NCBI GenBank assembly: GCA_030611265.1
Contig: JAUWQD010000004.1
Span: forward strand, 24,801 to 88,800
DNA length: 64,000 bases
Reading direction: 5' to 3'
Source of the DNA: Methanosarcinaceae archaeon
Lineage (GTDB): Archaea > Halobacteriota > Methanosarcinia > Methanosarcinales > Methanosarcinaceae
Within the stretch, counting starts at the first letter, position 1; the number at the start of each line of letters is the position of its first letter. This document shows, one piece after another, positions 36,868-44,136 of this stretch. The notes below the pieces were generated by a model that searched no databases, was not told the DNA's origin, and saw only the letters and a list, made by a program, of their open reading frames with translations. The translations under genes were made by a program, and so were the position numbers.

Positions 36868-37746
36868 ATGAGAATCGAAACACTATCAAGGAAAATAGTA
36901 AGCAATGTGGGGATTTATACCGTAATATTGCTCATCATAGGACTTTCATCCATTGGAATTGGCTGCATTGACAAAAATGAACAGGTCACTGAAAGTGTCC
37001 TCATAAAAGGATCAGACACAGTCCTACCCCTGGCGCAGGCAGAAGCTGAAACATTTATGATCGAAAATATCGATAGAAGCATTACCGTGATCGGAGGCGG
37101 CTCAGGTGTGGGAATTGCCGCCCTCATTGACGGCAATGTAGACATTGCTATGGCTTCAAGAAGTATGAAAGGATCAGAGATCGAGAATGCCAGAGATAAC
37201 GGCATCGATCCGATCGAACACACCATCAGCTGGGACGGCATCGCAGTCGTGGTAAACCCGAACAATCCGGTTTCTGCTCTTTCACTTTCCCAGATCCAGG
37301 GCATCTACAACGGCACGATCTCCAACTGGAAAGACGTTGGTGGCGAAGACAGGATAATTACTGTGATATCGCGAGACAGCAGTTCAGGAACATACGAATA
37401 CTTCAAAGAGCATGTGCTTTTGAAAGAAGATTACAGGCCAGACACACTGATACAATCCGCAACAGGTGCGATTGTGATGGAATTATCCCAGAACAAGAAC
37501 GCTATCGGATACATTGGAATAGCATACCTGGATGAGAGTGTAAAAAGCATTGTTCTCAAAACAGACAGTAGTTCCGCATCACCAACTGTAGAAAATGTGA
37601 AAAACAAAACATACCCACTGGCACGACCACTATACTTCTATACGGATGGAGAACCAACAGGCCCTGCAAAAGAGTTCATTGACTTTGTGATGAGCCCGAC
37701 AGGACAGGAAATTGTGTTGGAAGTAGGGTACATTCCAGTAGCATAA
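36868..37746 (+). CDS. pstS: Phosphate ABC transporter, substrate-binding lipoprotein
   Basis: A 292-residue PstS. A hydrophobic signal (about residues 15-35) ends in IGIGC, a lipobox-like site that would tether it to the membrane. The mature part has LIKGSDTVLPLAQAEAETF, GGGSGVGIAALIDGNVDIAM, SRDSSSGTYEYFKEHVL (phosphate-contacting SSGT) and the C-terminal FIDFVMSPTGQEIV. It delivers phosphate to PstCA. The ATG at 36868 has TAGGTGGA upstream. First gene of a complete five-gene operon. Confidence 0.95.
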   Translation: MRIETLSRKIVSNVGIYTVILLIIGLSSIGIGCIDKNEQVTESVLIKGSDTVLPLAQAEAETFMIENIDRSITVIGGGSGVGIAALIDGNVDIAMASRSMKGSEIENARDNGIDPIEHTISWDGIAVVVNPNNPVSALSLSQIQGIYNGTISNWKDVGGEDRIITVISRDSSSGTYEYFKEHVLLKEDYRPDTLIQSATGAIVMELSQNKNAIGYIGIAYLDESVKSIVLKTDSSSASPTVENVKNKTYPLARPLYFYTDGEPTGPAKEFIDFVMSPTGQEIVLEVGYIPVA

Positions 37747-37762
37747 GACATGGTGGCTCAGG

Positions 37763-38659
37763 ATGTTAAAAAGTACCAGATCTAAGGAATTTGCGATCGA
37801 ATCCCTTCTGCTTGCTGTAAGCGCAGTCACGGTCGTAATCCTGATCCTTATTTCCTTATTTTTGTTCGGAGAGGGTGCGGCACTCTTCAAAGACATTCCA
37901 TTTTTGGACTTCCTTACAGGAAAGAACTGGTATCCTACATCAGAGCCCCCCATATTCGGACTTTTGCCGCTCTTATTAGGCACACTCCTAGTAACTGCGG
38001 GTGCGATAATTATTGCAGTACCGCTTGGGATCGCATCTGCCGTATTCATCTCAGAGATAGCACCCCCAAAAGTTGCAGAAATACTCAAGCCCATCATTGA
38101 GATCCTTGCCGGCGTGCCATCCGTAGTATACGGTTTCTTTGGACTTGTGGTTCTCATCCCGCGCCTTCAACAATTGCTCGACCTGCCCACAGGACAGACT
38201 GCGCTGGCCGGTTCCATCATGCTCGGGATAATGGCACTCCCAACGATAATATCCATATCAGAGGACGCAATAAGCGCCGTGCCTGATTTCTTAAAAGAAG
38301 GCTCCCTCGCACTTGGCGCAACCAGGTGGCAGACAATTTACAGGGTTACCGTGCCTGCAGCACTCTCCGGAATATCGGCAGCAGTAATGCTGGGCATGGG
38401 ACGTGCAATAGGAGAGACCATGACCGTCATGATGGTGACAGGCAATGCCGCAGTTATCCCGGGATTCCCGGGTGGGATATTTGCACCCGTTAAGACCATG
38501 ACTGCCACTATCGCACTTGAGATGGGTGAGGTGCCGCAGGGAAGTGAACATTACCATGCCCTATTTGCAATAGGTGCCGTGCTTTTTATCATTACGCTGC
38601 TGATCAACCTGATCGCAGAAGCCGTTAAAAGAAAATACAGATTCAAGGTGGGATCCTGA
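37763..38659 (+). CDS. pstC: Phosphate ABC transporter permease PstC
   Basis: A 298-residue permease with six predicted membrane segments. LLPLLLGTLLVTAGAIIIAV, FISEIAPPK and the ABC-contact (EAA) loop LKEGSLALGATRWQTIYRVT (near residue 175) are typical of PstC. The stop TGA overlaps the pstA start (TGATG). It forms the phosphate channel with PstA. Confidence 0.95.
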   Translation: MLKSTRSKEFAIESLLLAVSAVTVVILILISLFLFGEGAALFKDIPFLDFLTGKNWYPTSEPPIFGLLPLLLGTLLVTAGAIIIAVPLGIASAVFISEIAPPKVAEILKPIIEILAGVPSVVYGFFGLVVLIPRLQQLLDLPTGQTALAGSIMLGIMALPTIISISEDAISAVPDFLKEGSLALGATRWQTIYRVTVPAALSGISAAVMLGMGRAIGETMTVMMVTGNAAVIPGFPGGIFAPVKTMTATIALEMGEVPQGSEHYHALFAIGAVLFIITLLINLIAEAVKRKYRFKVGS

Positions 38660-39513
38660 TGTTCAGCCCAAAAACAAGTGAAAGGATCGCATTTGCATTT
38701 CTCACGCTCGCGATAGCCATTGTAGTGGCATTCGTGTTTACGATCATATTCTATATCACCAGCAACGGGATTGGTGCAATAAGCACCGATTTCCTAACAC
38801 AGGGACCAAAGAACAGGATGACCGAAGGTGGGATCTTCCCTGCGATCGTTGGCACGGTGTTCCTGATAATAGGATCCATGGCAGTGGCCCTGCCTCTTGG
38901 AATACTTGCTGCGATCTACCTGAATGAATATGCAGAAGAAGGCAGGATTGTATGGATCATCCAGATGGCAATAAACAATCTGGCCGGTACCCCATCAGTT
39001 GTGTTCGGCCTGTTCGGGCTGGCTATGTTCGTCAAATATATGGGCTTTGGTGCCTCGATCCTGGCCGCATCCCTGACACTGGCACTTGTTGTCCTTCCGG
39101 TAATTATCCGCGCAAGTGAAGAGGCAATGGCAACGGTTCCGCCGGGACTTCGTGAAGCATCCCTTGCACTCGGGGTCACCAGATGGCAGACAGTCCGCAA
39201 GATTGTGCTTCCGATCGCTCTACCCGGCATGGTAACAGGTGCGATCTTGAGTGTAGGTCGCGTTGCAGGAGAGACAGCCCCGATCTTACTCACGGGTGCG
39301 GCATACTTTTTGCCAAGGCTCCCAACTGCGATCTCTGACCAGTTCATGGCACTGCCATACCACCTGTTCGTACTTGCAACATCAGGCACGAACATTGCCG
39401 CAACGCGTCCAATCCAGTACGGAACAGCCCTTGTGCTGCTCTTGATCGTGCTCGGGGTGAACTTTGTTGCCGTGATGATACGGCGACATTATAAAAAGAA
39501 GATGAGATGGTGA
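38659..39513 (+). CDS. pstA: Phosphate ABC transporter permease PstA
   Basis: A 284-residue permease. GGIFPAIVGTVFLIIGSMAV, YLNEYAEEGR, NNLAGTPSVVFGLFGLAMFV and the EAA loop REASLALGVTRWQTVRKIVL (near residue 165) mark PstA. The start overlaps the pstC stop. Confidence 0.95.
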   Translation: MFSPKTSERIAFAFLTLAIAIVVAFVFTIIFYITSNGIGAISTDFLTQGPKNRMTEGGIFPAIVGTVFLIIGSMAVALPLGILAAIYLNEYAEEGRIVWIIQMAINNLAGTPSVVFGLFGLAMFVKYMGFGASILAASLTLALVVLPVIIRASEEAMATVPPGLREASLALGVTRWQTVRKIVLPIALPGMVTGAILSVGRVAGETAPILLTGAAYFLPRLPTAISDQFMALPYHLFVLATSGTNIAATRPIQYGTALVLLLIVLGVNFVAVMIRRHYKKKMRW

Positions 39514-39531
39514 GAATTTGAGGTACTTAAC

Positions 39532-40314
39532 ATGGTGACAGATACATTTGCAGAAGGTATTGAGACCGAGATCACGGTAATGGAACTGAACCTGTGGTAC
39601 GGTGCAAAGCAGGCTCTTAAAGACATTTCAGTTGATATTCCAAAAAATTCCATTACCGCTTTTATCGGACCCTCCGGGTGCGGCAAGTCCACGTTCTTAC
39701 GATGTTTTAATAGAATGAACGACCTGATAAAAAGCTGCCGTGTAGAAGGGGATGTACTGGTTGGGGAAGATAATATCTATGAAAGCAACGTGGATGTGGT
39801 TGAACTGAGGAAACGCGTTGGCATGGTATTCCAGAAACCAAATCCTTTCCCGATGTCGATCTATGAGAACATCGCATACGGTCCGCGCATACACGGTGAA
39901 AAGAATAAGGAAAAACTGAACTCAATTGTTGAAGAGACACTCAAGGCTGCGGCCTTGTGGGATGAGGTATCAGATCAGCTCGACTCCCCTGCACTGGACC
40001 TTAGCGGAGGTCAGCAGCAGAGATTGTGCATTGCTCGAACACTTGCAGTCAAACCTGAAATAATCTTACTTGATGAGCCTTGCAGTGCACTTGACCCCAT
40101 CTCGACCAGCAAGATCGAGGACCTGCTGATGGAACTGAAAAAGGATTATACGATTGTTATCGTCACTCATAATATGCAGCAGGCAGCGAGGGTTTCTGAT
40201 TATACCGCATATTTCCTGTTAGGAGAGTTGACAGAGTTTGGGGAGACACGGCAGATATTTGAGATGCCACGTGAGAAGAGTACGGAAGATTATATTACTG
40301 GAAGGTTTGGGTGA
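39532..40314 (+). CDS. pstB: Phosphate ABC transporter ATPase PstB
   Basis: A 260-residue ATPase: Walker [21 protein letters not shown] (near residue 44), Q-loop [20 protein letters not shown], signature [16 protein letters not shown] (near 157) and Walker [17 protein letters not shown]. These include the PstB-specific NRMNDL and PNPFPMSI stretches. It powers phosphate import through PstCA. It begins 18 bases after pstA. Confidence 0.96.
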   Translation: MVTDTFAEGIETEITVMELNLWYGAKQALKDISVDIPKNSITAFIGPSGCGKSTFLRCFNRMNDLIKSCRVEGDVLVGEDNIYESNVDVVELRKRVGMVFQKPNPFPMSIYENIAYGPRIHGEKNKEKLNSIVEETLKAAALWDEVSDQLDSPALDLSGGQQQRLCIARTLAVKPEIILLDEPCSALDPISTSKIEDLLMELKKDYTIVIVTHNMQQAARVSDYTAYFLLGELTEFGETRQIFEMPREKSTEDYITGRFG

Positions 40315-40318
40315 TTAT

Positions 40319-40969
40319 ATGGTACGGGAAAGATATCAAAGAGAACTGGATTCACTAAAACAAAACGTAGTCACAATGGGAGAAGCATCACAAAAGGTAA
40401 TTCTCGATGCTGTGGAGGCACTACGGGTACTGGATATTGAACTGGCGAAAGAAACCATTAAAATGGATACTGTGATCGATGATTACGAAGCGAATATTGA
40501 AAGATGTACAACGCGCCTGCTTGCACTCCAGCAGCCGCTTGCAAGTGACCTGAGATTGATCACATCATCGTTTAAGATAGCGATCGATCTTGAACGGATG
40601 AGCGACCTCGCGGTCAACATAGCCGAAATTACAGAAAAGATCGAAGGCGAACATGTAAAACCCTTGATCGATATACCGAAGATGGGGGAGATTGCAGAAA
40701 ACATGGTCAAAGATGCGATCAAAGCGTTTGAGACATTGGATGTGGAACTGGCAAAAACAACTGCGGCAGAGGATGATAAGGTCGATGAGCTGTTCTCCAT
40801 GGTATGGCTTGAGTTAATCGAAATGATGATCAAAGATCCTTCCATAATCACCAATGCATCCCATCTGCTGTTTGTGCTCCGATACCTCGAACGCATCGGG
40901 GACCATGCCAGCAACATCTGCGAAAGTGTTGTTTATATGGTTACCGCTGAGAGGGTTGAACTGAATTAG
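40319..40969 (+). CDS. phoU: Phosphate uptake regulator PhoU
   Basis: A 216-residue all-helical protein of two repeated PhoU domains: ELDSLKQNVVTMGEASQKVI and MAENMVKDAI-like EIAENMVKDAIKAFETLDVE, with metal-binding E/DxxxD sites (AEDDKVDELF; DLERMSDLAVNIAE; YLERIGDHASNICE). It controls the Pst transporter. ATG 40319 lies just after pstB. A copy of its 3' end lies at 42014-42270. Confidence 0.94.
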   Translation: MVRERYQRELDSLKQNVVTMGEASQKVILDAVEALRVLDIELAKETIKMDTVIDDYEANIERCTTRLLALQQPLASDLRLITSSFKIAIDLERMSDLAVNIAEITEKIEGEHVKPLIDIPKMGEIAENMVKDAIKAFETLDVELAKTTAAEDDKVDELFSMVWLELIEMMIKDPSIITNASHLLFVLRYLERIGDHASNICESVVYMVTAERVELN

Positions 40970-41082
40970 GGGGGTTTTGGGTTAGTTATATTGGCAGAGG
41001 ATTTTTTGACAAAATGCAAGTGAGTATTTACATAACCAATACATTTAAATTAATCGCATAACTAAATGTATAATTGATTACT

Positions 41083-41319
41083 ATGGGAACGATTACAATA
41101 AATGTGAACGATGATGTTGAAAAGATGTTCCGGGACATCGCATGTGCGACCTATGGCAAGAAAAAAGGTTACCTTGGAAAAGCGGTAACTGAAGCAATGC
41201 GTAGTTGGATCGATGAAATACGCCAGAAAGAAATCGCAAAAAATGAGTTGAAACTGCTTGATACAGGTTTCAGCATGGGTCGAATTTCAGTCACAAGGGA
41301 AGAAGTACATGAGCGATGA
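41083..41319 (+). CDS. VapB-type antitoxin
   Basis: A 78-residue protein, GTITINVNDDVEKMFRDIAC at the N-terminus, resembling a ribbon-helix-helix DNA-binding start, with a helical C-terminus (KNELKLLDTGFSMGRISVTR). Its stop overlaps the PIN toxin start (ATGAGCGATGA region), the normal layout of vapBC operons, which it would repress. TTTAAATTAAT at 41044-41054 is a likely TATA region. A shortened duplicate lies at 34966. Confidence 0.75.
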   Translation: MGTITINVNDDVEKMFRDIACATYGKKKGYLGKAVTEAMRSWIDEIRQKEIAKNELKLLDTGFSMGRISVTREEVHER

Positions 41320-41743
41320 TCTTTTTTTGGTTGATACAAATATCCTTGTATATGCGTATAACCAGGATGATGCAGAAAAACGGGACATTTGCAAAGCCCT
41401 TGTCGAAAAATGTTGGAACGGTACACAAAAATATGCGGTGTCAATACAAAACCTGTCAGAATTTTATGTGATCATCACCCAAAAAATAAAGCCGCCTGTT
41501 CCGGCTGAAATTGCCAGACAAATTGTTCAGGATATTATTGATTTTTCAAACTGGCAAGTATTAGAATTTAACTCAAAAACATTGATATCAGCAATGAAAC
41601 TAAACGCTAAACACAATATTCACTACTGGGATGCCCTGATCTGTGCAACAATGATGGAAAATGGAATTACATGCGTGTACACAGAAAATGTGAAGGACTT
41701 TAACAAAATTCCGGGATTGACAATTGTTAATCCAGTCTTATGA
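41309..41743 (+). CDS. VapC-type PIN domain toxin (ribonuclease)
   Basis: A 144-residue PIN domain protein. The acidic active-site set is visible: Asp in FLVDTNILVYAY (residue ~8), Glu in QNLSEFYVI (~50), Asp in YWDALICATM (~102) and Asp in ENVKDFNKI (~122). Such toxins cut tRNA or rRNA, and Mg2+ is bound by these residues. ATG 41309 overlaps the antitoxin gene; the stop overlaps the next start (ATGA). Confidence 0.85.
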   Translation: MSDDLFLVDTNILVYAYNQDDAEKRDICKALVEKCWNGTQKYAVSIQNLSEFYVIITQKIKPPVPAEIARQIVQDIIDFSNWQVLEFNSKTLISAMKLNAKHNIHYWDALICATMMENGITCVYTENVKDFNKIPGLTIVNPVL

Positions 41744-41964
41744 CTACTATTGCGAATATGGGTCAATTGAAATTTGAAGTGAAAATGGAATTGCATCAGG
41801 AGATTCTAACGGAAGTTCTCGATATTATCAGGGATGAGTTCTATCCGGCCGAAGAAAAAATCCGCCCTGATTTTATAAAAGCAATTGAAGAAGCCGAGCG
41901 CAGGGTGGCTGAGGGATATGTTTCAACATATTCTGTGGATGAATTTAAGAAAAAGTTTTTGTAA
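41740..41964 (+). CDS. RelB-like antitoxin
   Basis: A 74-residue helical, acidic protein (MGQLKFEVKMELHQEILTEV, KIRPDFIKAIEEAERRVAEG, VDEFKKKFL). Its start overlaps the vapC stop. It is followed two bases later by the start of a RelE-like frame, so it is the antitoxin half of a second toxin-antitoxin pair. Confidence 0.6.
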   Translation: MTTIANMGQLKFEVKMELHQEILTEVLDIIRDEFYPAEEKIRPDFIKAIEEAERRVAEGYVSTYSVDEFKKKFL

Positions 41965-41966
41965 CC

Positions 41967-42029
41967 ATGTCTTACACTATCCAGCTTGATACCGGTCTTG
42001 AGACAACTCTCCAATCAAAGCGTTTGTAA
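41967..42029 (+). pseudogene. 5' stub of a RelE-type toxin fused to phoU-copy DNA
   Basis: ATG 41967 starts MSYTIQLDTGLETTLQSKRL and stops. MSYTIQL is the usual beginning of RelE/ParE-type toxins, normally 85-90 residues. The sequence switches to the phoU copy at ATCAAAGCGTTTG (42014-42026), 13 bases that are identical to phoU. The toxin is lost; the antitoxin is an orphan. Confidence 0.6.
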
Positions 42030-42274
42030 CATCGGATGTAGAACTGGAAAAAACAACTGCGGCAGAGGATGACAGGATCGATGAATTGTTCTATTCGACA
42101 TGGCTTGAGTTAATTGGTATGATGGTCGAAGACCACACTATAATCACTAATGCACCTCATCTGCTGTTTGTGCTGCGATATTTCGAACGCATCGGAGACC
42201 ATGCGAGCAACATCTACGAAAGCGTTGTGTATATGGTCACTGCTGAGAGGGTTGAATTGAATTCGGGTTTTTGA
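42014..42274 (+). pseudogene. Duplicated 3' end of phoU
   Basis: From 42014 the DNA matches phoU from about 40718 to its stop. The frame 42086-42274 encodes WLELIGMMVEDHTIITNAPH then LLFVLRYFERIGDHASNIYE and VERVELN-like AERVELNSGF, close to the PhoU C-terminus. The first PhoU domain is absent and the copy is not translated from a native start. Confidence 0.8.
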
Positions 42275-42339
42275 TGGAGACAGGCTTTGTGTATGGAGAC
42301 TTTTACAAAAACGAAGAGGCATGAATTATTAGTATTATT

Positions 42340-42446
42340 GAGGCTGTCCAACAATACTAAATAACAGATAAAAGAAGGTTAAATGTGGTTTTAAATCAAA
42401 AAACAAGGTTTTATTTTATCACTCACAGTAATTGTTAGACAGCCTC
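42340..42446. mobile_element. 107-bp MITE with 7-bp target-site duplication
   Basis: GAGGCTGTCCAACAATACT (42340) and AGTAATTGTTAGACAGCCTC (ending 42446) are inverted copies with two differences. TATTATT directly flanks both ends (42333-42339 and 42447-42453), the mark of a transposition event. The interior is about 68 bases and non-coding. Its transposase is not in the window. Confidence 0.75.
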
Positions 42447-42466
42447 TATTATTTAAAAAAAGATAA

Positions 42467-43864
42467 TTATCGTTTTTTGAATAGTATAATTGAAATTAAT
42501 ATAAACAAAATTATAAATATTATCAAGCTTTCCCTCCAAGCGGTAGGATATTTCATTTCAATTAATTTTGGATAAATAATAGCCCATACACTGCCGCCTG
42601 CTATTGTAACTGAAATAGCTAAAAACTCAAAAAATTTAGTAACATTCAATTTTTGCTTTTTATTATATTCAACGTTTTTTTCTGAATGTGAATATTTTAA
42701 TAAATCCCAACCCTTTTTACTTTCTTTGTCTTTTGCACTTATAATCTCGTCTTTATATTCAAGTTCTCTCTCTTTCTGATTTGATTCTAATTCGAGAAAA
42801 TATTTTATGTTTGTAATTTGCAACTGAATTAATTTATCTCTGGATCTCTTGTCTTTCTCTTCTTTTATCTCCAGTATATTCTGATTTATTCTTTCACAAA
42901 TAATAGGCTCATGAATCAATTCACAAAAATCTTCTGCAATTCTAATAAACTGTTCTTCATTTAGAAGCTTAGGATCAGAAAGTGAATTATTAACTTTATT
43001 TAATAATATATTAATTGTATCAAAATAATCGTCTTCTATTTTTCCTTTTGCTTTTGTAGCTATTTCTTTCATACCTTCGTGTTTCAATGCCTCTATATAT
43101 TCTTCTGCCTGATCACAAAAAGGAATTATTTTTTTTTTATACATCCATGCATCCTCCCCATTTTCCTTTGCGATAAGACTTTCTTCGAGAATATCACTCA
43201 AGACATTCAAAATTTCTAAAAGATTATGCCTTTCATCTGATTTTGGTTTACTTTTCCATTGATTAATACTTTTCTTAATATCATCAACGTTTTTAACATC
43301 CCCAATTAATATTTTGTGAAATAAACTGTGGATTGTAAAACAGAATTTCGGTTTATCCCAATTAGTAATATTATAAGATTTCTCAAAAAAATATATTGCT
43401 TTATTATATTTCTCAACAAATAATTGTTTGCTATCTATCTTTGAGGATTCGTAAACATATATCCTTGCTAATGAATAATATGCAGCAGCTTTAACTTGAT
43501 TTGACCTATCCCCAGTAAGACTAAATAATAAATCTAATAATTTTTCTTTCTGAATTACTTTGGTATATGCAGAGTGAAAAGCAAAGGCTGCATTCTGTCT
43601 GACTGTGCTTTTTTCATCCTCTGTTAATCGTTGCAAAGCATTCCACGCTTTTTCTTTATCTGGAAAATCAGAAAAACTTGTGAAGGCTATTGCTGCATTC
43701 TGTCTGACTATGCTGTCTTCATCCTCTGCTAATCGCTGAAAAACATTCCACGCTTTTTCTTTATCTGGAAATCTATAGAAATGTCTAAAAACAAAAGCTG
43801 CATGTCTTCTATTTTTAAGATTATTATCAATTGCAAGATTAAAAATCTTATCTATTTTATCCAT
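42467..43864 (-). CDS. HEAT-repeat protein with C-terminal membrane anchor
   Basis: A 465-residue protein. Residues 1-150 are HEAT-like helical repeats with a duplicated unit (FPDKEKAWNVFQRLAEDEDS then IVRQNAAIAF; FPDKEKAWNALQRLTEDEKS then TVRQNAAFAF). The middle is a long helical, charged region (150-400) with probable coiled coil near 340-400. Two hydrophobic helices (about 415-435 and 445-462) end in FKKR, placing the bulk in the cytoplasm. It is markedly AT-rich compared with neighbours. I do not know its function; scaffold or sensor roles are guesses. Confidence 0.65.
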   Translation of the reverse strand: MDKIDKIFNLAIDNNLKNRRHAAFVFRHFYRFPDKEKAWNVFQRLAEDEDSIVRQNAAIAFTSFSDFPDKEKAWNALQRLTEDEKSTVRQNAAFAFHSAYTKVIQKEKLLDLLFSLTGDRSNQVKAAAYYSLARIYVYESSKIDSKQLFVEKYNKAIYFFEKSYNITNWDKPKFCFTIHSLFHKILIGDVKNVDDIKKSINQWKSKPKSDERHNLLEILNVLSDILEESLIAKENGEDAWMYKKKIIPFCDQAEEYIEALKHEGMKEIATKAKGKIEDDYFDTINILLNKVNNSLSDPKLLNEEQFIRIAEDFCELIHEPIICERINQNILEIKEEKDKRSRDKLIQLQITNIKYFLELESNQKERELEYKDEIISAKDKESKKGWDLLKYSHSEKNVEYNKKQKLNVTKFFEFLAISVTIAGGSVWAIIYPKLIEMKYPTAWRESLIIFIILFILISIILFKKR

Positions 43865-44136
43865 ATCCGGCTCAATTAATATTATAAGCTTAATAGTGCT
43901 TTACATTTTATGCTATTAGCATTTATATAATTTAAAGAAATGCCAATTACATTTAATTGTTGATGCACTAGTCACTATCCCTGTGTTAATAGTACAGAGT
44001 ACTCATATAATTAAATAAAACGATTTCTTATTTTTGGTTACCAACCCTTACCCAAATCCCGTAGTGTATAGGACTTTGTGTATAAAGTCGGGGCATAATT
44101 CAACTTTATACACAAAGCCATGGATACAAATATCCC
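43865..44136. other. Intergenic region between convergent copies; polB trailer
   Basis: 43865-44015 is AT-rich and would include the promoter of the HEAT-repeat gene. 44020-44136 is the source of the duplicated trailer at 36010-36135. No gene seen. Confidence 0.45.
44071..44119. terminator. Inverted repeat downstream of polB
   Basis: GGACTTTGTGTATAAAGT and ACTTTATACACAAAGCC pair over about 17 bases around a 14-base loop. It follows the polB stop on the minus strand and could end that transcript. The same arm, GGCTTTGTGTATAAAGT, recurs at 36079, and GGCTTTGTGTATGGAG at 42284. Confidence 0.5.

Noticed and set aside
36720..36905. Minus-strand frame over the pst promoter
   Set aside because: Tyrosine- and isoleucine-rich translation of AT-rich regulatory DNA, overlapping pstS; no ribosome site.
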